Assembly: GCA_015207585.1 (NCBI GenBank)
Contig: JADEWQ010000033.1
Location: forward strand, 1-52,020
Direction: 5' to 3'
Source of the DNA: Pleurocapsales cyanobacterium LEGE 06147
GTDB taxonomy: Bacteria; Cyanobacteriota; Cyanobacteriia; Cyanobacteriales; Xenococcaceae
Length of the DNA: 52,020 nucleotides
Position 1 is the first letter of the stretch; each line of letters begins with the position of its first letter. Of this stretch, positions 43,263-52,020 are shown in pieces. A program made the translations under genes and the position numbers. Under the pieces are notes generated by a model. That model was not told the origin of the DNA. It worked only from the letters and a program-made list of their open reading frames with translations, and did no database searches.

Positions 43263-43426
43263 TAGTATTTTTGAGATCTATACGGTCAACTGACCCGGAT
43301 AAGCGATCGCTTTCTAATTAGCATAGATAAATCCGGGCAAAGATTTAAAGCAAGACAAGTCCTGTTTGAATTATTGCTGTAGTGTTTGACCATGGTCTTG
43401 CCTTAAAACCGATCTTTATTTTGGCA

Positions 43427-43552
43427 TTAAATCCAGCCAAGAAAGATGGCAATTACTATACCGATGCCAACTCCTACCGCGCCGCTGAAAAAATTAATAA
43501 TAATTTCTAGGTTGGAATATTTGCCTATTTTTAAAGTATTTAGCTGGTTCAT
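43427..43552 (-). CDS. Candidate small single-helix membrane protein, 41 residues
   Basis: The minus strand encodes MNQLNTLKIGKYSNLEIIIN followed by a Gly-rich hydrophobic helix FFSGAVGVGIGIVIAIFLGW. An in-frame ATG 13 codons upstream is possible. The soluble-then-helix design is like many small thylakoid subunits, but I recognise no family. The plus-strand frame in the same place is Pro/Thr-poor shadow text without a ribosome site. Located near phycobilisome genes. Confidence 0.45.
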   Translation of the reverse strand: MNQLNTLKIGKYSNLEIIINFFSGAVGVGIGIVIAIFLGWI

Positions 43553-43643
43553 TGTCGATCGCCTAAAAGTGAAAATTGCATTTGTAACCATATTTTCAGT
43601 AGGGTCAAGCTATCGTACCATTGTGGTTTTACGGGAAAATTAA

Positions 43644-44144
43644 GAAATAATTATTGGTTTTTTACGTATAAATACTTACAAAATTAGTTTGATTTAAATA
43701 GTTTTTTAAAGTCAAAACCTACAGCGATCGAATTCAGTAAAGATAGTTTAAAATTAGCAATAAAAATAAAGTATTTTATCTTATTTTTTATTTTTTAAAT
43801 TATTTTTTTTTGAATCTTTCGCTCGTGTATTTTGAGATTAAAGCAAATATAAATAATGGATATTTTGATTAATTTACGAGAAAAATAACAAGATTATATA
43901 AGCATCTATTATTCGAGCAAGCTTAATTTCTAAGAATAAAAAAGAATTTATATAGATTAAGTAAATAAAAAACAAGAAGTGTAATGTAGTTATCTAATCT
44001 TTGCAGTCCCTAAAAGATGCTAATTTGTGCTAAAATTTGATAGTAAACTTGTGTTTTATTTAGGTTTATAGGCTAAAAAAAGACATTGATCTCAATTTTT
44101 AGCTCTTAAACCAAATTAGTGCTTATCATCGGAGTTTTTACCCT
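43644..44144. other. AT-rich gyrA upstream region, no gene seen
   Basis: About 500 bp of strongly AT-rich, bendable-looking sequence with runs of A and T. No frame, RNA motif or hairpin is convincing. It holds the gyrA promoter, whose elements I cannot place with confidence. Between 43263 and 43426 I see nothing further. Confidence 0.4.
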
Positions 44145-46703
44145 ATGTATTCCTCTCCCCAGGAACGCATTATTCCCACTGATTTAAGTAATGAAATGTC
44201 ACGCTCTTACATAGAATATGCTATGAGCGTCATTGTCGGACGGGCATTACCAGATGCTAGAGATGGTCTCAAACCAGTCCATCGCCGCATTCTCTATGCC
44301 ATGTACGAGTTAGGATTGACTCCAGATCGTCCGTTTCGTAAATGTGCCCGTGTAGTAGGGGAGGTGTTGGGTAAATATCATCCTCATGGCGATACAGCCG
44401 TTTATGATGCTTTGGTGAGGATGGCGCAGGAATTTTCGATGCGCGATCCTTTAATTAACGGTCACGGAAACTTTGGTTCGATAGATAATGACCCGCCAGC
44501 AGCAATGCGTTATACCGAATGTCGCTTGCAGGCATTAGCGACTAATGCCCTGCTAAGGGATATCGAAGCAGAAACAGTCGATTTTATTGATAACTTTGAC
44601 GGTTCCCAACAAGAACCCGTTGTCTTGCCTGCTAGGATTCCTCAACTTCTCCTTAACGGTTCGTCGGGAATTGCCGTAGGGATGGCGACTAATATTCCTC
44701 CTCATAACTTGGGAGAATTAGTCGATGGTGCGATCGCCCTAATCCAAAATCCCGAAATTACTGAGACGGAATTGATGAAATATATTCCGGGACCAGATTT
44801 TCCTACGGGAGGACAAATTTTGGGAAGTGGTGGAATTAAAGAAGCGTACACTACCGGACGGGGGTCGATTCCTATCCGAGGTGTAGCCGACATCGAAACC
44901 ATTCACCCTAGGGGTAGACAAGAAAGAGAAGCAATTATAATTACCCAACTGCCCTATCAAACTAACAAGGCAGCATTAATTGAGAAAATTGCCGAATTAG
45001 TCAACGAAAAAAGGCTCGAAGGAATTGCCGATATTAGGGACGAAAGCGATCGCAACGGCATGCGTATCGTCATCGAACTGAAACGGGACGCTTATCCTCG
45101 CGTCGTCCTCAACAATCTCTACAAACAAACTCCTCTTCAAGCCAACTTCGGCGCAAATATGTTGGCTTTGGTTAACCGCGAACCCCAGTTACTGACAATC
45201 AAGCAATTTCTCCGAGTTTTTGTTGATTTTCGCATCGAAGCGATTACTCGCCGTACCCAATATCAACTGCGCAAAGCAGAAGAAAGAGATCACTTACTGC
45301 AAGGTTTGCTGATCGCACTTGAAAATATCGATGCCGTGATTAGCTTAATTCGCCATGCTGCCGATGCAGCTGGTGCGAGAACGGAATTGGTTGAAGGATT
45401 TGGTCTATCTGAGATGCAAGCAGATGCCATTCTTCAAATGCAACTGCGTCGGTTAACTGCCTTAGAAGCAGAAAAAATACAAGCCGAACACGAAGATTTA
45501 CAAAAACAGATTACTGATTTCCGAGATATCTTAGCTAGAAGAGAACGGATAGAAGGGATTATAGTCCAAGAAGTTACGGAGATTAAAAAAATTCATGCAA
45601 CTCCACGTCGTACAGAGATTCTGATTGCAGAAGGAGAAATCTTAGATACAGACTTAATTGCCAATGAACAAGCAGTAATTCTCCTGACCGAACAAGGCTA
45701 TATCAAAAGGATGCCCATAAGTACCTTTGGGGCGCAAAGTCGGGCAACGAGAGGAAAAGCAGCTGCCAAAATTAAAGAAAATGATGTAGTCGAACATTTT
45801 ATTACTTGCTGCGACCACGATACAGTTTTATTCTTTAGCGATCGCGGTGTCGTTTATTCCCTTAATGCTTACCAAATTCCTGCGGCTTCTCGTAATGCTA
45901 GAGGCGTTCCCATCGTTCAAATGTTACCCATTTCTCAAGCCGAAAAAATCACCTCTGTGGTTTCTGTAGCTGAGTTTACTGAAAATGAATACTTGGTAAT
46001 GCTAACGCGCAAGGGTAACATCAAAAAAACCGTTCTTTCCGCTTTTAGTAATATTCGTGCCAATGGTTTGATCGCGATTTCCCTCGAAGAAGGAGATGAA
46101 TTGCGATGGGTACGCTTGGCAAGAGAAGAAGATAGCGTGATCATCGGTACGCGCCAAGGAATGACAATTCATTTTAAAGCCGACCGTCAGCAACTGCGTC
46201 CTCTCGGTAGAGCAACTAAGGGTGTCAAAGCGATGAAACTCAAACCTAACGACGAACTAATTAGTATGGATATCTTACCTGCCCAAGTAGTTGCCACGAT
46301 CGCTACTAACGGCGACGACGAAGAAGACGAAAACTTAGAAACGGAAGAATTAATTACCGAAGAAGCAAATCTCGGACCTTGGCTATTAACTATTACGACT
46401 AATGGTTATGGCAAGCGCGTTCCTGTCCCCAAATTCCGCCTGCAAAATCGTGCGGGAATGGGTGTCAGGGCAATAAAATTTAAAACTGCCAAGGATTGTT
46501 TAGCTGCTATCGACGTAGTCAATCAAGATGACGAACTGATGATTGTCACCAATCGAGGCATTATCATTCGTCAAGCAGTAGATGCTATCTCTCCTCAGTC
46601 CCGTCATGCTACGGGAGTAAGGGTACAAAAACTAGATGGCGATGATGCGATCGCGGCTGTGGCTTTAGTTCCTCCTGCAGCAGATGAAGACGAAGCAGAG
46701 TAA
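44145..46703 (+). CDS. gyrA: DNA gyrase subunit A
   Basis: An 852-residue type IIA topoisomerase subunit, which with GyrB introduces negative supercoils. The winged-helix region and catalytic Tyr123 ([10 protein letters not shown]) are intact. The position equal to E. coli Ser83 is Thr84 and Asp87 equals Asp88. The coiled-coil gate lies at about 340-480. The C-terminal pinwheel (about 500-840) contains the GyrA box as [10 protein letters not shown] and six repeat blades, with an acidic insert ([12 protein letters not shown], about 725-740). ATG 44145 with CGGAG upstream. Confidence 0.97.
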   Translation: MYSSPQERIIPTDLSNEMSRSYIEYAMSVIVGRALPDARDGLKPVHRRILYAMYELGLTPDRPFRKCARVVGEVLGKYHPHGDTAVYDALVRMAQEFSMRDPLINGHGNFGSIDNDPPAAMRYTECRLQALATNALLRDIEAETVDFIDNFDGSQQEPVVLPARIPQLLLNGSSGIAVGMATNIPPHNLGELVDGAIALIQNPEITETELMKYIPGPDFPTGGQILGSGGIKEAYTTGRGSIPIRGVADIETIHPRGRQEREAIIITQLPYQTNKAALIEKIAELVNEKRLEGIADIRDESDRNGMRIVIELKRDAYPRVVLNNLYKQTPLQANFGANMLALVNREPQLLTIKQFLRVFVDFRIEAITRRTQYQLRKAEERDHLLQGLLIALENIDAVISLIRHAADAAGARTELVEGFGLSEMQADAILQMQLRRLTALEAEKIQAEHEDLQKQITDFRDILARRERIEGIIVQEVTEIKKIHATPRRTEILIAEGEILDTDLIANEQAVILLTEQGYIKRMPISTFGAQSRATRGKAAAKIKENDVVEHFITCCDHDTVLFFSDRGVVYSLNAYQIPAASRNARGVPIVQMLPISQAEKITSVVSVAEFTENEYLVMLTRKGNIKKTVLSAFSNIRANGLIAISLEEGDELRWVRLAREEDSVIIGTRQGMTIHFKADRQQLRPLGRATKGVKAMKLKPNDELISMDILPAQVVATIATNGDDEEDENLETEELITEEANLGPWLLTITTNGYGKRVPVPKFRLQNRAGMGVRAIKFKTAKDCLAAIDVVNQDDELMIVTNRGIIIRQAVDAISPQSRHATGVRVQKLDGDDAIAAVALVPPAADEDEAE

Positions 46704-46734
46704 AGTATTAATAAAATAAATAATCTTTGCTATT

Positions 46735-48276
46735 TTGTTTCTTACCGATTATGGCTCAGAAATTCTCCTACGCACGGGAGAACATTTAATCCTTGTGGCG
46801 ATCGCCATTACTGTCGCTACTATTGTAGGCATTCCCCTGGGTATTCTTATCACCAGAAAGCCAAAACTAGCTCAACCAATTCTCGGTTTTGCTAACGCCT
46901 TACAAACCATTCCCAGTTTGGCTATTTTTGGTTTTTTGATTTCTGTTCCTTTTTTGGGAGGAATTGGTAAAGTACCGGCTATTGTCGCTTTAACTCTTTA
47001 CGCTTTACTACCCCTGATTCGTAACACCTATATCGGCATTAAAAGTGTCGATCCGGCGATTATCGAAGCTGGAAGGGGAATGGGAATGACAGATAGGCAA
47101 TTGTTGTTGCAGGTAGAAATTCCCCTGGCACTGGGAGTTATTCTGGCAGGAGTAAGAGTAGCCACAGTAATCTGCGTGGGAGTTGCGACGATCGCCGCTG
47201 CTATTGGTGGCGGCGGGTTGGGGGTATTTATTTTTCGAGGTATTGCCACGGTTAATAATGACTTAATTTTAGCTGGGGCAATTCCCGCCGCTTTCATTGC
47301 TTTGATGGCAGATTTTTTTCTGGGTTGGCTGGAAAAAATGCTTACTCGAAGAAAAATAAGGAAAGGAATCTTTAACCGCCTGCCGATCTGGGGATTGGCA
47401 GTACTTACTTTAGTGGCGATCGCTTTGGGATTAATTTTTGAGCGAGCAACTAGTCAGATTAATTTAGGGCAGAATACCATTATTATTGGCTCAAAAAATT
47501 TTACCGAACAGGTAATTCTTAGCGAAATTCTTGCCCAACAAATTGAAGCAAAAACCGACTTAAAAGTAGATCGCCGTTTTAATTTAGGCGGAACTTTCAT
47601 CTGTCACAACGCGGTTAAAGCTGGTGAAATTGATGGTTATGTAGAATATACCGGTACTGCTTTTACAACAATTATTAAGCAAAAACCGATTGCCGCTCCA
47701 CAAATAGTTTATGAACGAGTTAAAGCCTCATACGAGCAAGAATTTAATTTAACAGTAATGCCGTCTTTAGGTTTTGAAAATACTTTTGCTTTAGTTATTC
47801 GTCACGAAGATGCAGAAAAATTAAATATTAAAACTCTTTCAGAAGCAGCTCAATATACTCCTCAATGGCGGGCTGGATTTGGTTACGAATTTCTTACTAG
47901 AGAAGATGGTTATCCTGGATTAGCTAAAGCTTACGATTTTCAATTTACACAACCGCCTCAAGAAATGGAACTGGGTTTAATTTATCAAGCATTAGCTAAC
48001 AAAAAAGTAGATATAGTTGCAGGAAATTCTACTGACGGGTTAATTCCTGTTTTGAATTTATTTATTTTAGAGGACGATAAAAAGTATTTTCCTCCTTATG
48101 AAGCCGTACCAATATTTAATCAAAATACATTGACTAAATATCCTCAGATTAAAGAAGCGATCGCTCAACTGGCAAGCCAAATTACTGCTGAAGAAATGCA
48201 ACAAATGAATTATCGAGTAGACGAGCGCTCTATGCCAGTAAAACAAGTAGTAACAGAGTTTCTACTAACAAAATAG
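46735..48276 (+). CDS. Fused permease/substrate-binding protein of a betaine-type ABC transporter
   Basis: A 513-residue OpuAB/ProW-ProX-like fusion. The N-terminal half (about 1-235) is a membrane permease with ABC motif EAGRGMGMTDRQLLLQVEIPLALGVILAG. The C-terminal half (from about 250) is an OpuAC/ProX-type binding domain beginning IIIGSKNFTEQVILSEILAQQ, with EYTGTAFT and GNSTDGLIPVLN in the ligand cleft. Substrates of such systems are quaternary-amine osmolytes (glycine betaine, choline). The ATPase (ProV/OpuAA) is not in this window. A TTG start is used; no better start exists upstream. A c-di-AMP riboswitch lies downstream on the same strand. Confidence 0.9.
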   Translation: MFLTDYGSEILLRTGEHLILVAIAITVATIVGIPLGILITRKPKLAQPILGFANALQTIPSLAIFGFLISVPFLGGIGKVPAIVALTLYALLPLIRNTYIGIKSVDPAIIEAGRGMGMTDRQLLLQVEIPLALGVILAGVRVATVICVGVATIAAAIGGGGLGVFIFRGIATVNNDLILAGAIPAAFIALMADFFLGWLEKMLTRRKIRKGIFNRLPIWGLAVLTLVAIALGLIFERATSQINLGQNTIIIGSKNFTEQVILSEILAQQIEAKTDLKVDRRFNLGGTFICHNAVKAGEIDGYVEYTGTAFTTIIKQKPIAAPQIVYERVKASYEQEFNLTVMPSLGFENTFALVIRHEDAEKLNIKTLSEAAQYTPQWRAGFGYEFLTREDGYPGLAKAYDFQFTQPPQEMELGLIYQALANKKVDIVAGNSTDGLIPVLNLFILEDDKKYFPPYEAVPIFNQNTLTKYPQIKEAIAQLASQITAEEMQQMNYRVDERSMPVKQVVTEFLLTK

Positions 48277-48508
48277 TAAATATAAGGCAAAATTGCTCGC
48301 TCAGCTCGCACGCGCGTTCCCCAAAGAGTGCAAAGCAACGCCCCTATTATTTCTTATGTAATTAATTTTACTTAAGTACTTAACAAAAAATATTTTGTAA
48401 ATAATTGCTAAGATTTTTTTGTTTAGATTGTAATATTGATGAAGTGTAAGCGGGCAGTGCCGCATCGTCTCCCAGGGAAATATTCGCATGTTTTCAATAC
48501 AAATTGTT
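48277..48508. other. Intergenic stretch with a GC-rich repeat scrap
   Basis: Apart from GC-rich repeat-like text near 48299-48345 (CGCACGCGCGTTCCCCAAAG), this is AT-rich with no gene. It ends at the riboswitch promoter region. Confidence 0.4.
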
Positions 48509-48514
48509 TATAAT
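48509..48514 (+). promoter_or_regulatory. Candidate -10 box for the riboswitch transcript
   Basis: TATAAT at 48509-48514 matches the sigma-70 -10 consensus about 20-25 nt before the first riboswitch helix. A -35 element is weak, as in many cyanobacterial promoters. The implied start is near 48521. Confidence 0.5.
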
Positions 48515-48533
48515 ATAGTATGTTGATTATCAG

Positions 48534-48692
48534 TTAGCCTAATCTAGCGTTTACTAGCTGGAGCGGAGGAACCAAATTGTGGGGCTTATTTCTGGCTTAC
48601 TTACAGTTTTAAAACTGGAAAGAGCAAGAGAGGGATATCTCTCAATCCCAGCCCGTCAGCTAACTTCGTAGGCATTGAGAGGAGACTGAAAG
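48534..48692 (+). ncRNA. c-di-AMP riboswitch (ydaO/yuaA type)
   Basis: Several conserved blocks of the ydaO/yuaA class occur in order and at normal spacing: GAGCGGAGGAACCAAA (about 48561-48576), GTGGGGCTTATTTC (GGGGTGAAT-like), the GGATATCTCTCAATCCC pair, and the hallmark CCCGTCAGCTAACTTCGTAGGC (about 48652-48673). The class binds two c-di-AMP molecules and usually turns off genes for potassium or osmolyte uptake and cell-wall enzymes. The identification rests on these motifs; folding was not computed. Downstream there is no intact gene for about 575 nt, only a five-codon ATG frame (48855) and repeats. Confidence 0.85.
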
Positions 48693-49267
48693 GATAGTGT
48701 TTTTAGACGAACTAAAGCTCATCTATCAGTATCCTTGGCTGGTAATTATTCTCTACGTTAAGCCTGAACTTGACTCTAAACAAGAGCAGAACTATAACTA
48801 CTCTTGAAAGTGTAGTCAAGAGCAGCTAACTAGCCATAAGAAAAGGATGAATTTATGTCTTGGATTATTATCTGAAGAAAGAGTTTACTGCTCCAAGTTT
48901 TAATAAATATTAAAATTACAAGTACAAAAACCAAGGCAAATAGTGCGGGGTTTGCTCCTTGTAGTCGCGCTCGGCGTACACAAAATGCGTCGAAGACTAG
49001 CTGGACCCTTGGCATTAAGGGCGAGACGCTGCGCGGTTCGGCAACATCCGCTTTGAAAGATCGCTTAACAGTATACTATTTGCAAGCAGTAATTTAGAAT
49101 GCGATCGCATAATTTTTGAGCGGTTGCACCAATTAAGGTTAACGTTACTCAAAAGAGAAGAACTGAAATTAACAAAGTAGTAGTCTCGGGATTTTCATGC
49201 CAGAGTACCCTGGCTAGAACTATATAGCGTTAGCCAAACAAAAAAGCTTGAAAGGAGAATTAGCACC
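48693..49267. other. Region after riboswitch: gene debris and repeats
   Basis: AAGGATA/TATCCTT arms near 48690-48740 and CTCTTGA/TCAAGAG near 48801-48827 could be an expression platform. An ATG at 48855 with AAGGATG upstream opens a frame that stops after MSWIII; the codons beyond stay open in the same frame to about 49097 and look like repeat text. I read this as a decayed target gene, with low certainty. A GC-rich repeat lies at about 49019-49060. Confidence 0.35.
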
Positions 49268-49480
49268 ATGTATATCATCGGTGATTACGTCCAACATGAA
49301 AAAACCGGAAATATAGGTGAAGTTGTTGGCTACGGACATCGAATTGTTGAAGACGTTTATCTTACAACGATTAAAGTCCGATTGTTGAAAGGGAAAGATA
49401 AAAAAAGTATTGTAGAGGATGTCTTGAGTGAGTGGGCTCCTTTGGAGGAAGAGCTAACTTCGCAATTGTTTTCTCAGTAG
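49268..49480 (+). CDS. Small hypothetical protein, SH3-like
   Basis: A 70-residue protein beginning MYIIGDYVQHEKTGNIGEVVGYG. The strand-rich first 45 residues resemble small SH3/KOW-like barrels, and the acidic tail (EDVLSEWAPLEEEL) is helical. AAAGGAG stands 9-10 nt before the ATG. I know relatives only as unnamed cyanobacterial proteins. It is the first intact gene after the riboswitch, 576 nt downstream, so control by it is possible but not shown. Confidence 0.65.
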   Translation: MYIIGDYVQHEKTGNIGEVVGYGHRIVEDVYLTTIKVRLLKGKDKKSIVEDVLSEWAPLEEELTSQLFSQ

Positions 49481-49547
49481 CATCTCGATGAGTTCTTGTT
49501 AGATGTTGCTTAAAACCATAATTGATAGTTGTAAAAATTAGCAGTTG

Positions 49548-49582
49548 TTGTAAGCGTAGTCATGATTTAACTACGCTTACAA
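49548..49582. repeat. Perfect 13-bp inverted repeat
   Basis: TTGTAAGCGTAGT and ACTACGCTTACAA flank a 9-nt loop (CATGATTTA), about 70 bp after the small gene. The A-run after it gives T-run only on the minus strand, so a plus-strand terminator is weak. It may be a palindromic repeat or a bidirectional stop. Confidence 0.65.
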
Positions 49583-49665
49583 AAATTAAGCAAAAAACAT
49601 TGCTAACTTGATGAGAGCGATCGCTTTTTTGGCAAATAGACAGTATTTTCTATTGTTCTAGGAAT

Positions 49666-50859
49666 ATGTCTGATTTTCACCTAAATTACGTTCCCACATT
49701 TACTCTATTGCAAAAGAACTCGTTAGCCTCCCTGGAGGCTCGACTCCTGCAAGCTTCTGCTCGCATTCCTGTAGGAGTAGTTATTCCTGCTCTCTACAGC
49801 GATCTGGCAAGTCCTGCCATGAAGCATATTATCGAAGAACTCGCGCAAATGGAATTCATTCAGCGAGTTTATATCAGCTTAGATCGAGCAGACGAACAAG
49901 ATTTCCGTCAGGCACGAGCGATCGTTGCTCCTTTAGCAGAAAAAAGCTGCTTACTCTGGAATGACAATCCTCAAGTACAAGAGGTAATTCAAAAAATTGA
50001 TAATTTGCTACCCCTGGGACCTCGCGGCAAGGGTAGAGCCGTTTGGACGGCATTGGGATATATTCTTACTAAAAAAGAAGTTGCTGTTTTGGCTTTTCAC
50101 GATGCCGATATCCTTACCTATGACCGTAGCTTCCTCGTACGACTCCTCTATACCGTAGTGCAGCTACGCTATCAGTTTGCTAAAGGATTTTATGCTCGCT
50201 ACGACGATCGCCTTTTTGGTCGTGTAGTTCGTTTGTTCTATTTTCCTTTTGTGCGTTCTTTGCGAGAAATTCTGGGAAACCTAGATTTTTTGGAATATAT
50301 GGCAGATTTTCGCTACCCCTTAGCTGGGGAGTTTGCCATGTTTACCAGCCTTGCACGAGAAATGCAGTTTCCCTCTGACTGGGGAATCGAAGTGGGAATT
50401 CTTTCGGAAGTTTATCGCCTTGTCCGCGTTCCTCGCATTTGTCAGGTAGAATTAACAGGACGCTACGATCACAAGCATCAACAGCTTGGAACAGAAAATC
50501 AGCCAGGTCTCCAGAAGATGGTAGCAGATATTGCCCGTACCTTTTTTGCTCAAATCTCTGCTCAGGGAACGGTACTCAGCTACGAGTTTTTTCGCGCTCT
50601 CAAGTTAACCTACATTACTCATGCACGCAGTGCAGTAGTTGTATACGAAGCTTTAGCGGAGATGCACGATCTCACGGCGTACGATCTACACCGAGAACTA
50701 ACGGCGGTGGAAACTTTTGCTCATGCTCTCGATCGAGCTTTTGACGATTTTCATCAGTATTTGTTTGGTTCTCCCTTGATTCCTGAATGGCGACGGATTG
50801 AAGTTGCTCTTGATGGCATTATGGAAGAGTTGACCGAAGCTCTAGATAATCTCTTATAA
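49666..50859 (+). CDS. Glycosyltransferase resembling glucosyl-3-phosphoglycerate synthase (GT81)
   Basis: A 397-residue retaining GT-A enzyme. VGVVIPALYSDL begins the nucleotide-sugar fold, GPRGKGRAVWTALGYI matches the GpgS donor loop, and AFHDADILTYDRSFLVRLLY carries the D-x-D metal motif. GEFAMFTSLAREMQFPSDWGIEVGILSEVYR is the acceptor-site segment. GpgS joins glucose to 3-phosphoglycerate, the first step to glucosylglycerate, a compatible solute; related enzymes use other acceptors, so the product is uncertain. No phosphatase partner (GpgP) is adjacent. The location near a betaine-type transporter and a c-di-AMP riboswitch fits osmoadaptation. Confidence 0.78.
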   Translation: MSDFHLNYVPTFTLLQKNSLASLEARLLQASARIPVGVVIPALYSDLASPAMKHIIEELAQMEFIQRVYISLDRADEQDFRQARAIVAPLAEKSCLLWNDNPQVQEVIQKIDNLLPLGPRGKGRAVWTALGYILTKKEVAVLAFHDADILTYDRSFLVRLLYTVVQLRYQFAKGFYARYDDRLFGRVVRLFYFPFVRSLREILGNLDFLEYMADFRYPLAGEFAMFTSLAREMQFPSDWGIEVGILSEVYRLVRVPRICQVELTGRYDHKHQQLGTENQPGLQKMVADIARTFFAQISAQGTVLSYEFFRALKLTYITHARSAVVVYEALAEMHDLTAYDLHRELTAVETFAHALDRAFDDFHQYLFGSPLIPEWRRIEVALDGIMEELTEALDNLL

Positions 50860-50970
50860 AAGCATACTAGTAACACAGACTGCCCGTGCCGCGATCGCCG
50901 ATAATGGCAATATTGTTGTTAGAGAACTCGCTTCGTCGCTCACTAGCTCATTTGGATCGAGATTGATTTG

Positions 50971-51524
50971 GATGAACTCAGCCGGAAAGTCGCCCCTCCG
51001 ACTGGTCTTCAAAACCGTGCTTGAGGTAGGGTAGGCGACCAACGAGTTACCATTGCTGGCACTTTTCCAATTGCCCCTCTCCAAACGACGCATGACCGTT
51101 TCCGTATCACGTCGCTTTCCAGTAATCTCAACGTGAAAGGGCAAAGCCCGTCATATCGTCCATACTGAATTTTATGATGACATTCGAGGCATACCACCAG
51201 AGTTTTGCGGCGGCGTGCAGCCATCCTTTTTATCCAGTCGGGTCGTTCTGCTTTTCCCTTTTGCGCCACGTCTGCAAGTTTGCGGATGTGGTGGACTTCG
51301 ATTTTGTCCGTTGAGCCACAAAGTTCACATTCTTGGGCTAAGAGACGTTCAACCACCTCGCTGCGTTTACTCCAGATTCGACTATGACTAAGATCATCGT
51401 CAAGTGCGACCCATTTATTCCAGCGCAAAGGGACTGCTCCAAAATGGGCTTCTAATGGCTTCTTGAAGTCCCGGTTGACCTTCACCTGAAGTACCTTGTA
51501 AGTTCCCTCTTTAACAGATCTCAA
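50971..51524 (-). mobile_element. Group II intron remnant (3' part)
   Basis: On the minus strand the sequence holds the HNH end of an intron-encoded protein and then the typical 3' RNA text: a stretch with GGTAACTCGTTGGTCGCC, then GGTTTTGAAGACCAGTCGG, AGGGGCGAC and CGGCTGAGTT near 50975. This order matches the 3' end of cyanobacterial group II introns. The 5' part, including the reverse transcriptase domains, is gone; it is cut by an IS1-like fragment at about 51525. Not functional. Confidence 0.65.
51009..51524 (-). pseudogene. HNH-endonuclease end of a group II intron protein
   Basis: The 171-codon frame includes VLQVKVNRDFKKPLEAHFG, PLRWNKWVALDDDLS, then an HNH domain: CELCGSTDKIEVHHIRKLAD and KTLVVCLECHHKIQYGRYDG. 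This is the maturase tail and DNA endonuclease of intron proteins. The frame is 5'-truncated and runs on past the normal end (about residue 125) into intron RNA sequence, so a normal stop has been lost by mutation. Confidence 0.8.
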
Positions 51525-51879
51525 TTAGTAGTGAATAGGGAAGGCAAAACGGATTGTCAGCAATGGCACACTGACGGCTGGGGAGGTTACGAGCAAGTTC
51601 TTGCACCTGAAGTCAGGCCCATGATTGGTAAAGAACCAAACACAACAATTAGAGCGAACCAATGGAATTGTTCGACAGCATACTCGACGTTGGCATCGTC
51701 GTCAGAATAAATTTGCCAAAGCATGGGAGCAGACAGAAGGGACAGTACGATTAGTGGTCAGCTATTTCCACTGGATTTGGGTTCGTAGTCGAAAAGAAAA
51801 TACTGCTGCGATGAGAACTGGGTTAGCGCTCGCCCCATGGAGTTGCCATGACCTGATTACCTATCCCACACTTTGCTGA
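51525..51879 (+). pseudogene. IS1-family transposase C-terminal remnant, frameshifted
   Basis: From 51525 codons read LVVNREGKTDCQQWHTDGWGGYEQVLAPEV, then one base is gained near 51640 and the match continues in another frame as LERTNGIVRQHTRRWHRRQNKF...VVSYFHWIWVRSR...LITYPTLC. The W-H-T-D-G-W-G-GY and RTNG blocks are those of IS1-family transposases common in cyanobacteria. It lacks the N terminus and is inactive. It lies back to back with the group II intron fragment. Confidence 0.8.
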
Positions 51880-51883
51880 TGCA

Positions 51884-52020
51884 CTACATCTTCAAACGAT
51901 TAATTACTTCTGGAGTCACTTGGGGTCCTGGTGCGATGACATCTCGTTCGGCTAAGGCTGTATCAATTTGGGATTCATCAGCTTGTCCCAAGTGTTCTAA
52001 TACATTAGAGAAATCATCAA
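51884..52020 (-). CDS. C-terminal end of a gene running off the window
   Basis: The minus strand is open from the window edge to a TAG at 51884, giving 44 residues: acidic helix text DFSNVLEHLGQADESQID, then ALAERDVIAPGPQVTPEVIN and RLKM. I do not recognise the family. The stop lies 4 bp from the end of the IS1-like fragment, so the element may have landed at its 3' end. Confidence 0.5.
   Translation of the reverse strand, partial: DDFSNVLEHLGQADESQIDTALAERDVIAPGPQVTPEVINRLKM

Noticed and set aside
43446-43643. Plus-strand 65-codon frame
   Set aside because: It is opposite a more convincing membrane-protein frame and has no ribosome site.
48830-49015. Minus-strand frame with a hydrophobic stretch
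   Set aside because: It overlaps repeat-derived GC-rich text, has no ribosome site and opposes the riboswitch transcript.
50854-51144. Minus-strand 96-codon frame after the glycosyltransferase
   Set aside because: It is translation of the group II intron 3' RNA region in a non-coding frame.
1-52020. CRISPR array or phage module
   Set aside because: No set of regularly spaced repeats of 24-40 bp was seen on reading, and no phage structural, lysis or cas genes are present.

Overview
This window is cyanobacterial chromosome. The evidence is gene content: a phycobilisome rod-core linker, a CpcS/CpeS bilin lyase, an NblA, GUN4, LdpA, IctB, a PedR-like regulator, an SLH/OprB porin and a PEP-CTERM protein. 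The HIP1 octamer (GCGATCGC) is also frequent. Moderate GC and many palindromic and transposon-derived repeats suit a large-genome coccoid or baeocystous lineage (Pleurocapsales-like), but that placement is inference.

Layout. 0-0.6 kb: the tail of a TnpB element and a run of hairpins. 0.6-9.9 kb: porin, a candidate 24-residue ORF, cbiA, an ABC-2 permease, a VWA protein, ldpA and an R3H ATPase. 10-12.3 kb: guaB3 and a tyrosine recombinase. 12.3-17.6 kb: a PadR regulator divergent from an RND efflux operon, with a perfect dyad beside the padR start. 17.6-20.6 kb: a cysteine desulfurase, a zinc-ribbon/RelE-like protein, and a CadC-like sensor with a CDF transporter and two identical-arm dyads. 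20.8-24.8 kb: ictB, a GAF histidine-kinase homologue lacking the phospho-accepting His, and a GUN4 protein. 24.8-25.6 kb: gene debris. 25.6-35.1 kb: icd, mnmE, DUF2062, a solitary dndE, a Ctp protease, a Nudix enzyme, a lipoprotein, folD, glsB-like and DUF389. 35.4-40.8 kb: PEP-CTERM, tetR, two glutathione S-transferases, panB, a truncated tnpB and a pedR-like gene. 41.1-43.6 kb: nblA, cpcS-type lyase, cpcG-type linker and a small membrane protein. 44.1-50.9 kb: gyrA, an osmolyte permease/binding-protein fusion, a c-di-AMP (ydaO/yuaA) riboswitch with no intact gene directly after it, and a GT81-type glycosyltransferase. 50.9-52 kb: group II intron and IS1-family remnants and a gene running off the end.

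How the parts work together. Three regulator/target modules can be read from sequence alone: PadR with its RND pump; the CadC-like sensor with its CDF exporter; and TetR with a GST, where the same 12-bp operator lies before tetR and again before the GST. The light-harvesting genes (pedR-like, nblA, cpcS, cpcG) cluster together. The betaine-type transporter, the c-di-AMP riboswitch and the glucosyl-phosphoglycerate synthase-like gene form a plausible osmoadaptation neighbourhood. The most unusual structures are the orphan riboswitch, the 5' duplication of panB bracketing a GST gene, the zinc-ribbon/RelE fusion, the lone dndE, and a rho-independent terminator with no coding gene upstream (possible small RNA).
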